A stretch of 64,000 bases of DNA from Halomonas aestuarii. GTDB lineage: Bacteria > Pseudomonadota > Gammaproteobacteria > Pseudomonadales > Halomonadaceae. The notes under the pieces are model-generated. The model was not told the origin of the DNA. It worked only from the letters and a program-made list of their open reading frames with translations, and ran no database searches. Location of the stretch: NCBI RefSeq assembly GCF_001886615.1, contig NZ_CP018139.1, forward strand, positions 744,001 to 808,000, given 5' to 3'. This document shows, piece after piece, positions 17,456 through 26,496 of this stretch. Position numbers and translations under genes: made by a program. Each line of letters opens with the position of its first letter. Positions within the stretch are counted from its first letter, which is position 1.

Positions 17456-18574
17456 ATGTCTCTTCGTCTCCCCCCGCTCTCCATCCTGCTCGCCATCGGG
17501 CTGACCTGCCTGCTGATCGTCTGGCTTGCGCTCGGCAACATCGAGGGCTTCCGCGATACCCCGCCCGAGGGGGATGGCGCCGAGGGCCCGGCGCCGACCC
17601 GGGTCGAGGTGGTCGAGCGCCAGGCGCAGGCCTTCTCCCCCCGGCTGGTGCTGCAGGGCCAGCTCGAGGCCTACCGCGAGGTGGAGCTTCGCGCCCGACG
17701 CTCGGGCCGGGTGGCGGCGCTGCCCGTCGTCCTGGGCGAGCAAGTCAGCCAGGGCGAGACGCTGCTGGCCCTGGCCCGGGAGGAGCTCCCCGCGCGGCTC
17801 GCCGAGGCCGAGGACGAACTGGCCCTGGCGCGTGGGGAGCTCGCCGGCGCCGAGGACCTGCGCCGTCGCGAGCTGATCTCCAACCCCGACTACCTGCGCC
17901 TGCAGAGCGGCGTCAGCCAGGCCCTGGCCGAGGTCGCCACACTGCGACGTGAGCTCGACGACACCCGCCCCGAGGCGCCCTTCGACGGCGTGCTCGACCG
18001 CCTCGACGTGGAGATCGGCGACCTGGTCCAGGCCGGCGAGGCCTGGGGACGGCTGGTCGACGACACGCGGCTCACTGCCACGGCCGCGGCGCCCCAGCGG
18101 GATGCCCTGTCGCTGGTCCCCGGGCTGCCCGCCGAGATCCAGCTGCTCGACGGCACTCGCATCGCCGGCGAGCTGAGCCACGTGGCCAGCCGCGCCGACG
18201 ACAGCACCCGCAGCTTCCCCATCGAGGTGACGCTGGGCAATCCCGAGAGACGCCGCCTGGCCGGTGCCAGCGCCACCCTGGTCATCCGCCTGCCCGAGCG
18301 CCGGGTACATCGCCTCTCCCCTGCCCTGCTCGAGCTCGACGGCAGCGGCCGACTGGCGGTCAAGCACCTGGATGACAGCGACCGGGTGCGCCTTGACCCC
18401 GTCGAGCTGGTCAGCGCCGATGCCGATGTCGCCCGGGTGGCCGGGCTCCCCGAGCGGGTCCGCCTGATCACCCTGGGAGGCGGCTTCGTCGACGCCGGCG
18501 AACGGGTGACCGCGGTCACCGTCGAGTCGGCCACCACTCGGGCCGCCCCGGACGCCTCCCGGGAAGCGCGCTGA
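17456..18574 (+). CDS. RND efflux periplasmic adaptor subunit
   Basis: Membrane fusion protein (HlyD/AcrA family) of 372 residues that bridges the inner-membrane pump to an outer-membrane channel. It has an N-terminal signal anchor (about residues 11-28), a split biotinyl-lipoyl-like domain (LQGQLEAYREVELRARRSGRVAAL and APFDGVLDRLDVEIGDLVQAGEAW) around an alpha-helical hairpin, then a beta-barrel and membrane-proximal domain. GGAAGG precedes the ATG at 17456. The permease gene follows after one base, so they form an operon. No outer-membrane factor gene is adjacent, so it probably uses a TolC-like channel encoded elsewhere. Confidence 0.9.
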   Translation: MSLRLPPLSILLAIGLTCLLIVWLALGNIEGFRDTPPEGDGAEGPAPTRVEVVERQAQAFSPRLVLQGQLEAYREVELRARRSGRVAALPVVLGEQVSQGETLLALAREELPARLAEAEDELALARGELAGAEDLRRRELISNPDYLRLQSGVSQALAEVATLRRELDDTRPEAPFDGVLDRLDVEIGDLVQAGEAWGRLVDDTRLTATAAAPQRDALSLVPGLPAEIQLLDGTRIAGELSHVASRADDSTRSFPIEVTLGNPERRRLAGASATLVIRLPERRVHRLSPALLELDGSGRLAVKHLDDSDRVRLDPVELVSADADVARVAGLPERVRLITLGGGFVDAGERVTAVTVESATTRAAPDASREAR

Positions 18575-18575
18575 C

Positions 18576-21500
18576 ATGCGCAGGCTGATCGAGGCGGCGC
18601 TGGATCGCTCGCGTACCACCCTGCTGCTGCTGGCCGCCCTGCTGCTGGCAGGGCTGGGCGCCTGGCAGGCGATCCCCAAGGAGGCCAACCCCGACGTCAC
18701 CATCCCCATCATCTATGTCTCGATGTCGCTGGAGGGCGTCAGCCCCGAGGACGGCGAACGGCTGCTGGTGCGCCCCATGGAGCAGGAGCTGCGCAGCATC
18801 GAGGGGCTGCGCAAGATGACCGCCCAGGCAAGCGAAGGCCATGCCGCGATCACCCTGGAGTTCGACGCCGGCTTCGACCCCGACCAGGCGCTGACCGACG
18901 TGCGCGAGAAGGTCGACATCGCCCGCACCGAGCTGCCCGCCGAGGCCGACGAGCCGCGGGTCACCGAGGTCAACGTGGCGCTCTTCCCGGTGCTCTCCAT
19001 CGGCCTCTCCGGACCGCTGGAGGAGCGCCAGCGGCTGGCCGTGGCACGCCGCCTGCAGCAGGAGATCGAGGGTATCCCCGAGGTGCTCGAGGTGGATATC
19101 GGCGGCGGCCGGGAGGACCTGCTGGAAATCGTCGTCGACCCCCTGGTGCTCGACAGCTACGGGGTCGACTTCGCCACCCTGTTCAACCTGGTCAGCCGCA
19201 ACAACCGGCTGGTGGCCGCCGGCAGCCTGGACACCGGGACCGGACGCCAGGCGCTCAAGGTGCCGGGGGTGATCGAGCGCCTGGAGGACGTCATGGCGAT
19301 GCCGGTGAAGATCGACGGCGACCGGGTGGTGACCTTCGGTGACGTGGCCTGGATCCGCCCCACCTTCAAGGACCCGGAGGGATTCGCCCGCATCGACGGC
19401 CAGCCGGCCCTGGTGCTGGAGATCTCCAAGCGGGCCGGCGCCAACATCATCGCCACCGTGGCCCAGGTGCAGGGGCTGCTCGACGAGGCGTCCGGCCTGA
19501 TGCCCGAGGCGCTTCAGACCACCACCATCCTCGACCAGTCCGAGACCGTGCGCGACATCCTCTCGGAGCTGCTCAACAACGTGGTCACCGCGGTGATACT
19601 GGTGCTGGTGCTGATCCTGGCCGCCATGGGCCTGCGCTCGGCGCTGATGGTGGGGCTGACCATTCCCGGGGCCTTCCTCACCGGTATCCTGCTGATCTGG
19701 GGCCTCGGCTACACCCTCAACATCGTGGTGATGTTCGCGCTGATCCTGGTCGCCGGCATGCTGGTGGACGGCGCCATCGTGGTCAGCGAGCTGGCGGACC
19801 GCCACCTGCGCCAGGGGCAGCCGCCCCGGGAGGCCTGGATCCGGGCCGCCACGCGCATGAGCTGGCCGGTGATCGCCTCCACCGCCACCACCCTGGCGGT
19901 CTTCGTGCCGCTGCTGTTCTGGCCCGGCGTGGTGGGCCAGTTCATGAAGTACCTGCCCATCACGGTCATCCTCTGCCTGCTGGCGTCGCTGGCCATGGCG
20001 CTGGTGTTCCTGCCCACCCTGGGCGGCGTGTTCGGCGTGCGCGGCACCGCCGCCACCCGCGACACCGAGCTGGTCACCGCGGGCGGCCGGCTCTACCGGG
20101 GCGTGCTGGCCCGCCTGCTCGCCTGGCCGGGGCTCACCCTGCTGGCCGCCCTGCTGCTGATGGCCCTGATCTACACCACCTACGCCCGCTTCAACCACGG
20201 CGTCGAGTTCTTCCCCAGCGTCGAGCCCGACACCGCCCAGGTGCTGGTGCGCGCGCGGGGCGATTTCTCCGCCGCGGAGACCGATGCCGTGGTGCGACGG
20301 GTCGAGACTCGACTCGCCGGCATGAGCGAGGTGCAGGCGCTCTATGCGCGCTCCTTCGCGGTGCCCGACCAGCAGCTCGGCGGCGACGTGGTGGGGGTGC
20401 TGCAGTTCCAGCTGATCGACTGGCAGAAGCGCCGCCCGGCCAGCGCGATCCTGGCCGAGATGGCCGAGCGCACCCGCGACCTGCCGGGCATCCAGCTGGA
20501 ATTCCGCGAGCAGGAGATGGGGCCGGCCGGCGGCAAGCCCATCGTGCTGGAGGTCAGCGCCGAGGACCCGAGCCTGGCCGGCCGGGCCGTCACCGCGCTG
20601 CGCAAGACCATGGGCGAGCTGGGCGGCTTCCGCGACATCGAGGACAACCGTAGCCTGCCGGGCGTGGAGTGGCGGGTGAAGGTGGATCGCGAGGCCGCCG
20701 CCCGCTTCGGCACCGACGTGGCGAGCGTAGGCAGCGCCGTGCAGCTGCTCACCACCGGGCTGCAGGTGGCGAGCTACCGTCCCGCCGGCGTCAACGACGA
20801 GGTGGATATCCGGGTGCGCCTGCCGCGGGGCGCCCGCTCGCTGGACCAGCTGGGCCGCCTGACGCTGAACACCGGCCGCGGGCAGGTGCCGATCTCGCAC
20901 TTCGTGTCGCTGGAGCCCGCCCCCAAGGTGGGCACCCTGCACCGCATCGACGGGCGCCGGGCCGTGACCCTGGAGGCCGATGTCACCGCCGAGCATCGCC
21001 CCGACGAGCGCCTGGCGGCCCTGATGGCGGCCATGGAGTCGCCTCCCGAGGGGGTCAGGATCAACGTGGCCGGCGAGCAGGAGGACCAGCAGGAGGCGAT
21101 GCGCTTCCTGGCCACGGCCTTCCTGGTGGCGATCGGCCTGATGACGCTGATCCTGGTCACCCAGTTCAACAGCCTCTACCAGGCGGCGCTGGTGCTCTCC
21201 GCCATCGTCTTCTCCACCGCCGGCGTGCTGCTCGGCCTGCTGGCCAATGCCCAGCCGTTCGGCATCGTCATGGTGGGCATGGGCATCATCGCCCTGGCGG
21301 GAATCGTGGTGAACAACAACATCGTGCTGATCGATACCTACAACCAGCTGCGCGGCGAGGGCCTGTCGCCCCGGGAGGCCGCCCTCGAGGCCGGCGGCCT
21401 GCGCCTGCGCCCGGTGCTGCTCACCGCCGTGACCACCGTGCTGGGCCTCGCGCCCATGGTGCTGGGCGTCAATGTCGACCTGCTCACCCCGAGCCTGGGG

Positions 21501-21638
21501 CTGGGCGCGCCGTCGACCCAGTGGTGGACCCAGCTCTCCAGCGCCATCGCCGGGGGCCTGACCTTCGCCACCGGCCTGACCCTGCTGCTCACCCCCTGCA
21601 TGCTGGTGCTCGGGGCGCGGCTCGACCGGCGACGCTAG
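18576..21638 (+). CDS. RND efflux permease
   Basis: Inner-membrane proton-driven drug/solute exporter of 1020 residues, 12 membrane helices and two large periplasmic loops; the N-terminus begins with a helix and the substrate-porter motif IPKEANPDVTIP. In helix 4 the proton-relay region reads GMLVDGAIVVSE (one Asp, where AcrB has a pair). In helix 10 it reads GIVVNNNIVLID, with Asn where AcrB has Lys. This pattern occurs in a recognised subgroup of RND permeases, so the pump is probably functional. Substrates cannot be assigned. It is coupled to the adaptor gene directly upstream and ends before a perfect hairpin shared with rsd. Confidence 0.92.
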   Translation: MRRLIEAALDRSRTTLLLLAALLLAGLGAWQAIPKEANPDVTIPIIYVSMSLEGVSPEDGERLLVRPMEQELRSIEGLRKMTAQASEGHAAITLEFDAGFDPDQALTDVREKVDIARTELPAEADEPRVTEVNVALFPVLSIGLSGPLEERQRLAVARRLQQEIEGIPEVLEVDIGGGREDLLEIVVDPLVLDSYGVDFATLFNLVSRNNRLVAAGSLDTGTGRQALKVPGVIERLEDVMAMPVKIDGDRVVTFGDVAWIRPTFKDPEGFARIDGQPALVLEISKRAGANIIATVAQVQGLLDEASGLMPEALQTTTILDQSETVRDILSELLNNVVTAVILVLVLILAAMGLRSALMVGLTIPGAFLTGILLIWGLGYTLNIVVMFALILVAGMLVDGAIVVSELADRHLRQGQPPREAWIRAATRMSWPVIASTATTLAVFVPLLFWPGVVGQFMKYLPITVILCLLASLAMALVFLPTLGGVFGVRGTAATRDTELVTAGGRLYRGVLARLLAWPGLTLLAALLLMALIYTTYARFNHGVEFFPSVEPDTAQVLVRARGDFSAAETDAVVRRVETRLAGMSEVQALYARSFAVPDQQLGGDVVGVLQFQLIDWQKRRPASAILAEMAERTRDLPGIQLEFREQEMGPAGGKPIVLEVSAEDPSLAGRAVTALRKTMGELGGFRDIEDNRSLPGVEWRVKVDREAAARFGTDVASVGSAVQLLTTGLQVASYRPAGVNDEVDIRVRLPRGARSLDQLGRLTLNTGRGQVPISHFVSLEPAPKVGTLHRIDGRRAVTLEADVTAEHRPDERLAALMAAMESPPEGVRINVAGEQEDQQEAMRFLATAFLVAIGLMTLILVTQFNSLYQAALVLSAIVFSTAGVLLGLLANAQPFGIVMVGMGIIALAGIVVNNNIVLIDTYNQLRGEGLSPREAALEAGGLRLRPVLLTAVTTVLGLAPMVLGVNVDLLTPSLGLGAPSTQWWTQLSSAIAGGLTFATGLTLLLTPCMLVLGARLDRRR

Positions 21639-21673
21639 GCAGGTCGCCCCGTGACTGGCGTGCCGAGACGACA

Positions 21674-21706
21674 CCGCCCCATCGGATGGGGGGTCCGATG
21701 GGGCGG
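21674..21706. terminator. Bidirectional terminator-like hairpin (RND / rsd)
   Basis: Perfect 13-bp inverted repeat (CCGCCCCATCGGA and its complement) around a seven-base loop, placed between convergent genes. No long U-run follows on either strand, but position and stem strength support a termination or 3'-end role. Confidence 0.65.
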
Positions 21707-21744
21707 GTCATGACAGGGGAGGCGTCGCCTCGAGGGGCGGTGGC

Positions 21745-22245
21745 TCAGGCCCGGGAGTCGGCCTCGGCGTGAGCGGCACCCGGCGAATGGGCGGCGTGCA
21801 GCCGGGCGATCAGCTGGTCCTCCAGCTTGAAGCGCTCACCCAGCCCCCTGGTCAGGCGATCGATCCAGGCGGGCAGCCGGACGAGGTGCTGCTGGCAGCG
21901 CGCCGATGAGGCGTAGTCCTCGTCGAAGGCGAGCACCAGCTCGGTGGACATCTCGAGACGCTCCATCAGCCGGTCGGCCAGCGCCAGGGCGGCCTCGTCG
22001 TCGAAGGCACGGGCCTCCTCGCGCAGCTGCGGGTAGATCTCGAAGTGGCCGGCACTGATGTAGTCCATCAGCCGTTCGCTGAAGGCGTCGACACTCGCCT
22101 TGGAGACGGTCTCCAGCTCGGCGTCGCAGGCGTCCTTGAGCTCGACGACGTGGACCAGCAGCGCACGACGCTCATCGAGCCAGCGATCGATCAGCTGGTG
22201 GACACCCCCCCAGCGTTCCTGGGCATTCGTGCAATCTTCCAGCAT
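21745..22245 (-). CDS. rsd: Rsd/AlgQ anti-sigma-70 regulator
   Basis: Regulator that binds region 4 of the housekeeping sigma factor and tunes RNA polymerase between sigma factors; in Pseudomonas (AlgQ) it also affects alginate and siderophore genes. It is 166 residues and begins MLEDCTNAQERWGGVHQLID, nearly identical in pattern to AlgQ/Rsd starts; the rest is all-helical as expected. GGAGG precedes the ATG at 22245. The open frame continues far upstream but is antisense to the transporter gene. It is convergent with the RND operon. Confidence 0.93.
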   Translation of the reverse strand: MLEDCTNAQERWGGVHQLIDRWLDERRALLVHVVELKDACDAELETVSKASVDAFSERLMDYISAGHFEIYPQLREEARAFDDEAALALADRLMERLEMSTELVLAFDEDYASSARCQQHLVRLPAWIDRLTRGLGERFKLEDQLIARLHAAHSPGAAHAEADSRA

Positions 22246-22623
22246 GGGCTCCTCCCTCGCTCGATGGCCGGCCGCGACAGCGCGCTCGACCTGCGAGACA
22301 ACAGACTCGCGCCTGCCGGGGGCGGTGTCAATCCTGCCAAACGGGGAAGCGCACGCCCCGCGATGTAACCCGAGGCCCGCCGACAGGGTAGGATGCCTGC
22401 ATCGATGGAGGAGCGTGGAGAGCCTGTCGAGGCATTCGTAGTACCTTGATTCACTGCACCTTGATTCACAGCACCTTGATTTGCAGCACCTTGATTTGCA
22501 GCACCTTGATTCGCAGCGCCTTGTATCGGTGAGAGAACCCGACGCAGGATAGGGCGAGAGAAAGCGGGCCGTAAGCGCAGCGCCTCGCACCATGAGACCA
22601 TCAGGACACCAGAGGGCATTTCC
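22246..22623. other. Divergent intergenic region rsd / ABC transporter
   Basis: About 380 bp with no gene. It must contain the promoters of rsd (minus) and of the ABC transporter operon (plus). Its main feature is a block of six 15-bp tandem repeats in the middle. No convincing sigma-70 or sigma-54 hexamers could be placed close to the transporter start. Confidence 0.55.
22441..22530. repeat. Six 15-bp tandem repeats upstream of ABC operon
   Basis: Six consecutive 15-bp units with consensus GCACCTTGATTyrCA. Units 3 and 4 are identical; units 1, 2 and 5 differ at up to four positions; unit 6 is degenerate (GCGCCTTGTATCGGT). The block ends about 95 bp before the ATG of the substrate-binding protein. 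It could be a cluster of regulator sites (half-site CTTGAT at 15-bp phasing) or a slippage-generated repeat. Confidence 0.85.
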
Positions 22624-23766
22624 ATGAACAAGCTGACCCGTGCCGGCCTCGGCCTGCTGATGACGACCGCCATAGCCACGGCCCAGGCCGAGGAGGTCAG
22701 GATCGGCATGATCACCACCCTCTCGGGGGGTGGCTCCCATCTCGGCGTCGACGTGCGAGACGGCTTCATGCTGGCCATCGACCAGGCACAGCGCGACGAC
22801 ATCGAGGTCCTGATCAAGGACGACGCCCGTCGCCCCGACCTCGCCAAGACGCTCTCCAACGAGTTCCTGCAGCGCGATGAGGTCGACATCATGACCGGCA
22901 TCATCTGGTCCAACCTGGCCATGGCCGTGGTGCCGTCCGTGGTGCGCCAGGGCACCTTCTACCTCTCGCCCAATGCCGGGCCCTCGGCCCTGGCCGGCCG
23001 CCTGTGCCACGAGAACTACTTCAACGTGGCCTACCAGAACGACAACCTGCACGGCGCCATGGGCGCCTACATGCGCGAGCAGGGCTTCGAGCGCCCCTTC
23101 CTGATGGCGCCAAACTACCCCGCCGGCACGGACGCCCTGGCCGGCTTCAAGCACCTCTATGAGGGCGAGGTGGCCGACGAGCTCTACACCCAGCTCGGCC
23201 AGACCGACTACGCCGCCGAGATCGCCCAGATCCGCGCCAGCGACGCCGACAGCCTGTTCTTCTTCCTGCCCGGCGGCATGGGCATCTCCTTCATGAAGCA
23301 GTGGGAGAACTCGGGCGTCGACATGCCGGTGTTCGGCGCGGCCTTCTCCTTCGACGAGATCATCATCAAGGCGGTCGGCAGCGCGGCGATCGGCGCCATC
23401 AATACCTCGGAGTGGGCCTACGACCTGGACAACGAGGCCAACCAGGCCTTCGTCGAGGGCTTCCGGGCGGCCTACGAGCGCACCCCGACCCTCTATGCGG
23501 CCCAGGGCTACGACACCGCCCGCCTGATCCTGAGCGCGCTGGACAAGGCGCACCCCGACGACCAGGACGCCTTCCGCGAGGCCCTTCGCCAGGCCGACTT
23601 CGCCTCGGTGCGCGGCAAGTTCCGCTTCGGGCCGAATCAGCATCCGATCCAGGACATCTTCGTCCGCGAGGTGGTCGAGGGCGAGGACGGGGAGCCCACC
23701 AACCGCCTGGTCGGGCTCGCCATCGAGGACATCCAGGATGTGTACGCCGAGCAGTGCCAGATGTGA
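22624..23766 (+). CDS. ABC transporter substrate-binding protein (LivJ-type)
   Basis: Periplasmic binding protein of the branched-chain amino-acid/amide family (peripla_BP_6), 380 residues with a signal peptide cleaved near AQA|EEVRIG. The mature start VRIGMITTLSGGGSHLGVDVRDGFMLAI is the usual ligand-binding first strand and helix. Relatives of this subfamily bind aliphatic or aromatic carboxylates as well as amino acids, so the substrate is uncertain. It is the first gene of a five-gene operon encoding a full importer, with the tandem repeat block upstream. Confidence 0.88.
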   Translation: MNKLTRAGLGLLMTTAIATAQAEEVRIGMITTLSGGGSHLGVDVRDGFMLAIDQAQRDDIEVLIKDDARRPDLAKTLSNEFLQRDEVDIMTGIIWSNLAMAVVPSVVRQGTFYLSPNAGPSALAGRLCHENYFNVAYQNDNLHGAMGAYMREQGFERPFLMAPNYPAGTDALAGFKHLYEGEVADELYTQLGQTDYAAEIAQIRASDADSLFFFLPGGMGISFMKQWENSGVDMPVFGAAFSFDEIIIKAVGSAAIGAINTSEWAYDLDNEANQAFVEGFRAAYERTPTLYAAQGYDTARLILSALDKAHPDDQDAFREALRQADFASVRGKFRFGPNQHPIQDIFVREVVEGEDGEPTNRLVGLAIEDIQDVYAEQCQM

Positions 23767-23826
23767 CCGACGCCCCGGGCCGCTCGCGGCCCGGTTCTCC
23801 CGATTCCCGGCCACGGACCCTCCGTC

Positions 23827-24747
23827 GTGAGCGCAACCCTGCTGATCGAGCAACTCATCAACGGCCTGCAACTCGGCACCATGCTGTTCCTGATGGCCAG
23901 CGGCCTCACCCTGGTGTTCGGCGTGATGGGGCTGATCAACCTGGCCCATGGGTCCTTCTACATGGTCGGGGCCTACGTGACCGCCCTGGCCACCGCCTCG
24001 ACCGGCTCCTTCCTGATCGGCCTGGCCGCCGGCACCCTCGCGGCCGCCGTCGCGGGGGGCGTGGTGGAGCTGCTGGTGATCCGACGGCTCTACCGACGCC
24101 CGCACCTGGACCAGGTGCTCGCCACCTTCGCCCTGATCCTCATCTTCTCGGAGGGCACGCGCTGGCTGTTCGGCTCCTCGCCGCTCTGGCTGAGCCCGCC
24201 GGAGTGGCTATCGGGCTCCGTGGCCCTGCCCGGCGGTTCCCGCTACCCCGTCTACCGGCTGATGATCATCGCCGTGGGCGTGCTCATCGCCGCCGGGCTC
24301 TACCTGTTGATCTCGCACACGCGGCTGGGCATGCGCATCCGCGCAGGCGAGAGCGATCGCGAGATGATCGGCGCCCTCGGCATCGACATCCAGCGGCTCT
24401 ACACCCTGGTGTTCGCCCTGGGGGCCGCCCTGGCCGGGCTCGCCGGCTCCCTGGTGGGGGCGCTGCAATCGGTGCAGGTCGGCATGGGCGAGCCGGTGCT
24501 GATCCTGGCGTTCGTGGTGATCGTCATCGGCGGCATCGGCTCGATCAAGGGCGCCCTGCTGGGCGCGGTCCTGGTCGGCGTGGTGGATACCCTGGGGCGC
24601 ATCTTCCTGCCGGCCCTGTTCGGTCACTTCATGAGCCCCTCGGAGGCCGCCGGGGTCGGCACCGCCCTCGCCGCCATGCTGATCTACATCCTCATGGCCG
24701 TCATCCTCGCCTTCAAGCCGCAGGGACTCTTCGCCGCCCATGACTGA
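23827..24747 (+). CDS. ABC transporter permease, LivH type
   Basis: Inner-membrane permease of 306 residues with about eight helices. LivH-type features include the N-terminal LIEQLINGLQLGTMLFLMASGLTLVFGVMGLINLAHG split signature and the cytoplasmic EAA-like loop (GMRIRAGESDREMIGALGID). Translation starts with GTG at 23827; a clear ribosome binding site is not visible. The 3' end overlaps the next gene by eight bases. Confidence 0.92.
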   Translation: MSATLLIEQLINGLQLGTMLFLMASGLTLVFGVMGLINLAHGSFYMVGAYVTALATASTGSFLIGLAAGTLAAAVAGGVVELLVIRRLYRRPHLDQVLATFALILIFSEGTRWLFGSSPLWLSPPEWLSGSVALPGGSRYPVYRLMIIAVGVLIAAGLYLLISHTRLGMRIRAGESDREMIGALGIDIQRLYTLVFALGAALAGLAGSLVGALQSVQVGMGEPVLILAFVVIVIGGIGSIKGALLGAVLVGVVDTLGRIFLPALFGHFMSPSEAAGVGTALAAMLIYILMAVILAFKPQGLFAAHD

Positions 24748-25759
24748 GCACCCTCACGACACCGCCGCCGCTCCCGTGGGCGCCCCGTGGCTCGGGCGCC
24801 AGGGCCTGGTCAACATCGGCCTGCTGGCGCTGACGCTGCTTGCCCCCCTCGTGGCCCATCTGCTGGGCGAGGCCTACTACGTCAACCTGGCCACCCGCAT
24901 CGTCCTCGTGGCCATGGCGGGCGTGGGGCTGAACCTCGCCCTCGGCCATGGCGGGATGATCAGCTTCGGCCATGCTGCCTACTTCGGCGTGGGGGGCTAC
25001 GTGGCGGGCATCAGCGCCTACCACGCCTTCGACGGCAGCCTGCTGATGGGCCTGCCCGGAAGCGACGAGATGCTGGCGATCTGGCCGGTGGCGCTGCTGG
25101 CGTGCGGCCTGCTGGCGCTGGCGATCGGGGCAGTCTCGCTGCGCACCACCGGGGTCTACTTCATCATGATCACCCTGGCCTTTGCCCAGATGGTCTACTA
25201 CTTCGCCACCTCCTGGCCCAGCTACGGGGGCCAGGACGGCCTGCCGATCTATCTGCGCAACGGCCTGCCGCTGGTCGACAGTCAGGACCCGCTGACCTTC
25301 TTCCTGGTCTGCTTCGCCCTGCTGCTGCTCGCCATGGGGCTCACCTCGCGGCTGATGGGGTCGCGCTTCGGCGCCGCCCTGACCATGGCCCGGCTCAACG
25401 AGACTCGGCTGGCCACTGCCGGCATCTCGCCCTACCCCATCCGCCTCACGGCCTTCGTCATCTCGGCCATGATCACCGGGCTCGCCGGCGCCCTCTACGC
25501 CGACCTCAACGGCTTCGTCAGCCCGGCCATGCTCAGCTGGCACCTCTCCGGGGAATTGATGGTGATCGTCATCCTCGGCGGGGTCGGTCGCCTCTTCGGG
25601 CCGCTGGCCGGGGCCATCGTCTATGTGCTGATGGAGACCCTGCTGGGCGGGCTGACCGAATACTGGCTGTTCTTCCTCGGCCTGGTGCTGCTCGGCGTGG
25701 TGCTGTTCGCCAGGCAAGGCGTGATCGGCTGGCTGGCCGGGGGGGAGCCGCATGGGTGA
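24740..25759 (+). CDS. ABC transporter permease, LivM type
   Basis: Second membrane subunit, 339 residues with about nine helices. Typical LivM segments are LNLALGHGGMISFGHAAYFGVGGY and the cytoplasmic loop FGAALTMARLNETRLATAGISPY. It overlaps the LivH-type gene before it and the ATPase gene after it by eight bases each, so the subunits are translationally coupled. Confidence 0.92.
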   Translation: MTEHPHDTAAAPVGAPWLGRQGLVNIGLLALTLLAPLVAHLLGEAYYVNLATRIVLVAMAGVGLNLALGHGGMISFGHAAYFGVGGYVAGISAYHAFDGSLLMGLPGSDEMLAIWPVALLACGLLALAIGAVSLRTTGVYFIMITLAFAQMVYYFATSWPSYGGQDGLPIYLRNGLPLVDSQDPLTFFLVCFALLLLAMGLTSRLMGSRFGAALTMARLNETRLATAGISPYPIRLTAFVISAMITGLAGALYADLNGFVSPAMLSWHLSGELMVIVILGGVGRLFGPLAGAIVYVLMETLLGGLTEYWLFFLGLVLLGVVLFARQGVIGWLAGGEPHG

Positions 25760-26495
25760 GGAGGTGCTCTCGATCGAGGGGCTGCACAAGCGCTTCGGCG
25801 CCCTTGAGGCCACGCGGGACGTCTCGCTGGACCTGCGGGCCGGCGAGATCCATGCGCTGATCGGCCCCAACGGGGCCGGCAAGTCGACCCTGATCGCCCA
25901 GATCGCCGGCAGCCTCAGGCCCGATGCGGGACGCATCCATCTTGCGGGGCGCGACATCACAGGCCTCGGCGTCGCCGCCCGGGCCCGCCTCGGCCTCGGT
26001 CGCAGCTTCCAGGTCTCGTCGCTGGCCGAGCCCCTCAGCGCGCTGCGCAACGTGATGATCGGTGCCCAGGCGCGGGCGGGCCACAGCTTCCGCTTCTGGA
26101 CGCCGGTGGCACGCGACGCGCGGTTGGTCACTCCGGCCCGGAAGGCACTGGAGCGGGTGCACCTGGGCCAGCGTGCCGACACCCCGGTGGCGGCGCTCTC
26201 CCACGGCGAGCGCCGGCAGGTGGAGGTTGCCTGTGCGCTGGTGCTCGAGCCCCGCGCCCTGCTCCTCGACGAGCCCATGGCCGGCCTCGGGCCGGAGGGC
26301 TCGGGGCGCCTCACCGAGCTGCTCGAGACCCTGAAGCGGGAGGTGCCCATCCTGCTGATCGAGCACGACATGGACGCGGTCTTCCGGCTGGCGGACCGCC
26401 TCTCCGTGCTGGTCGACGGCCACGTCATCGCCCACGGCGGCAGTGACGCCATCCGTCGTGACCCGCGCGTGCAGGAGGCCTACCTGGGAGACTGA
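25752..26495 (+). CDS. ABC transporter ATPase, LivG type
   Basis: First ATP-binding subunit, 247 residues. Walker A GPNGAGKST, signature ALSHGERRQVE, Walker B ALLLDEPMAGL and the H-loop in LIEHDMDAVF are all canonical. The LivG-type longer insert after the Q-loop (region SFRFWTPVARDARL) is present, which distinguishes it from the following LivF-type subunit. Overlaps the permease gene upstream. Confidence 0.94.
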   Translation: MGEEVLSIEGLHKRFGALEATRDVSLDLRAGEIHALIGPNGAGKSTLIAQIAGSLRPDAGRIHLAGRDITGLGVAARARLGLGRSFQVSSLAEPLSALRNVMIGAQARAGHSFRFWTPVARDARLVTPARKALERVHLGQRADTPVAALSHGERRQVEVACALVLEPRALLLDEPMAGLGPEGSGRLTELLETLKREVPILLIEHDMDAVFRLADRLSVLVDGHVIAHGGSDAIRRDPRVQEAYLGD

Positions 26496-26496
26496 G

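Noticed and set aside
18516-21674. 1052-codon open frame on the minus strand opposite the RND permease
   Set aside because: It is an antisense shadow of a strongly conserved RND gene in GC-rich DNA; the translation is His/Gln/Gly-rich with no family motifs.
22441-22530. 15-bp repeats as a CRISPR array
   Set aside because: Units are directly adjacent with no spacers and are far too short for CRISPR repeats.
22191-22955. Minus-strand frame reading the 15-bp repeats as an Asn-Gln-Gly-Ala-Ala peptide repeat
   Set aside because: It runs antisense to the ABC binding-protein gene and into rsd; there is no start signal or recognisable domain, so a repeat protein is not supported.
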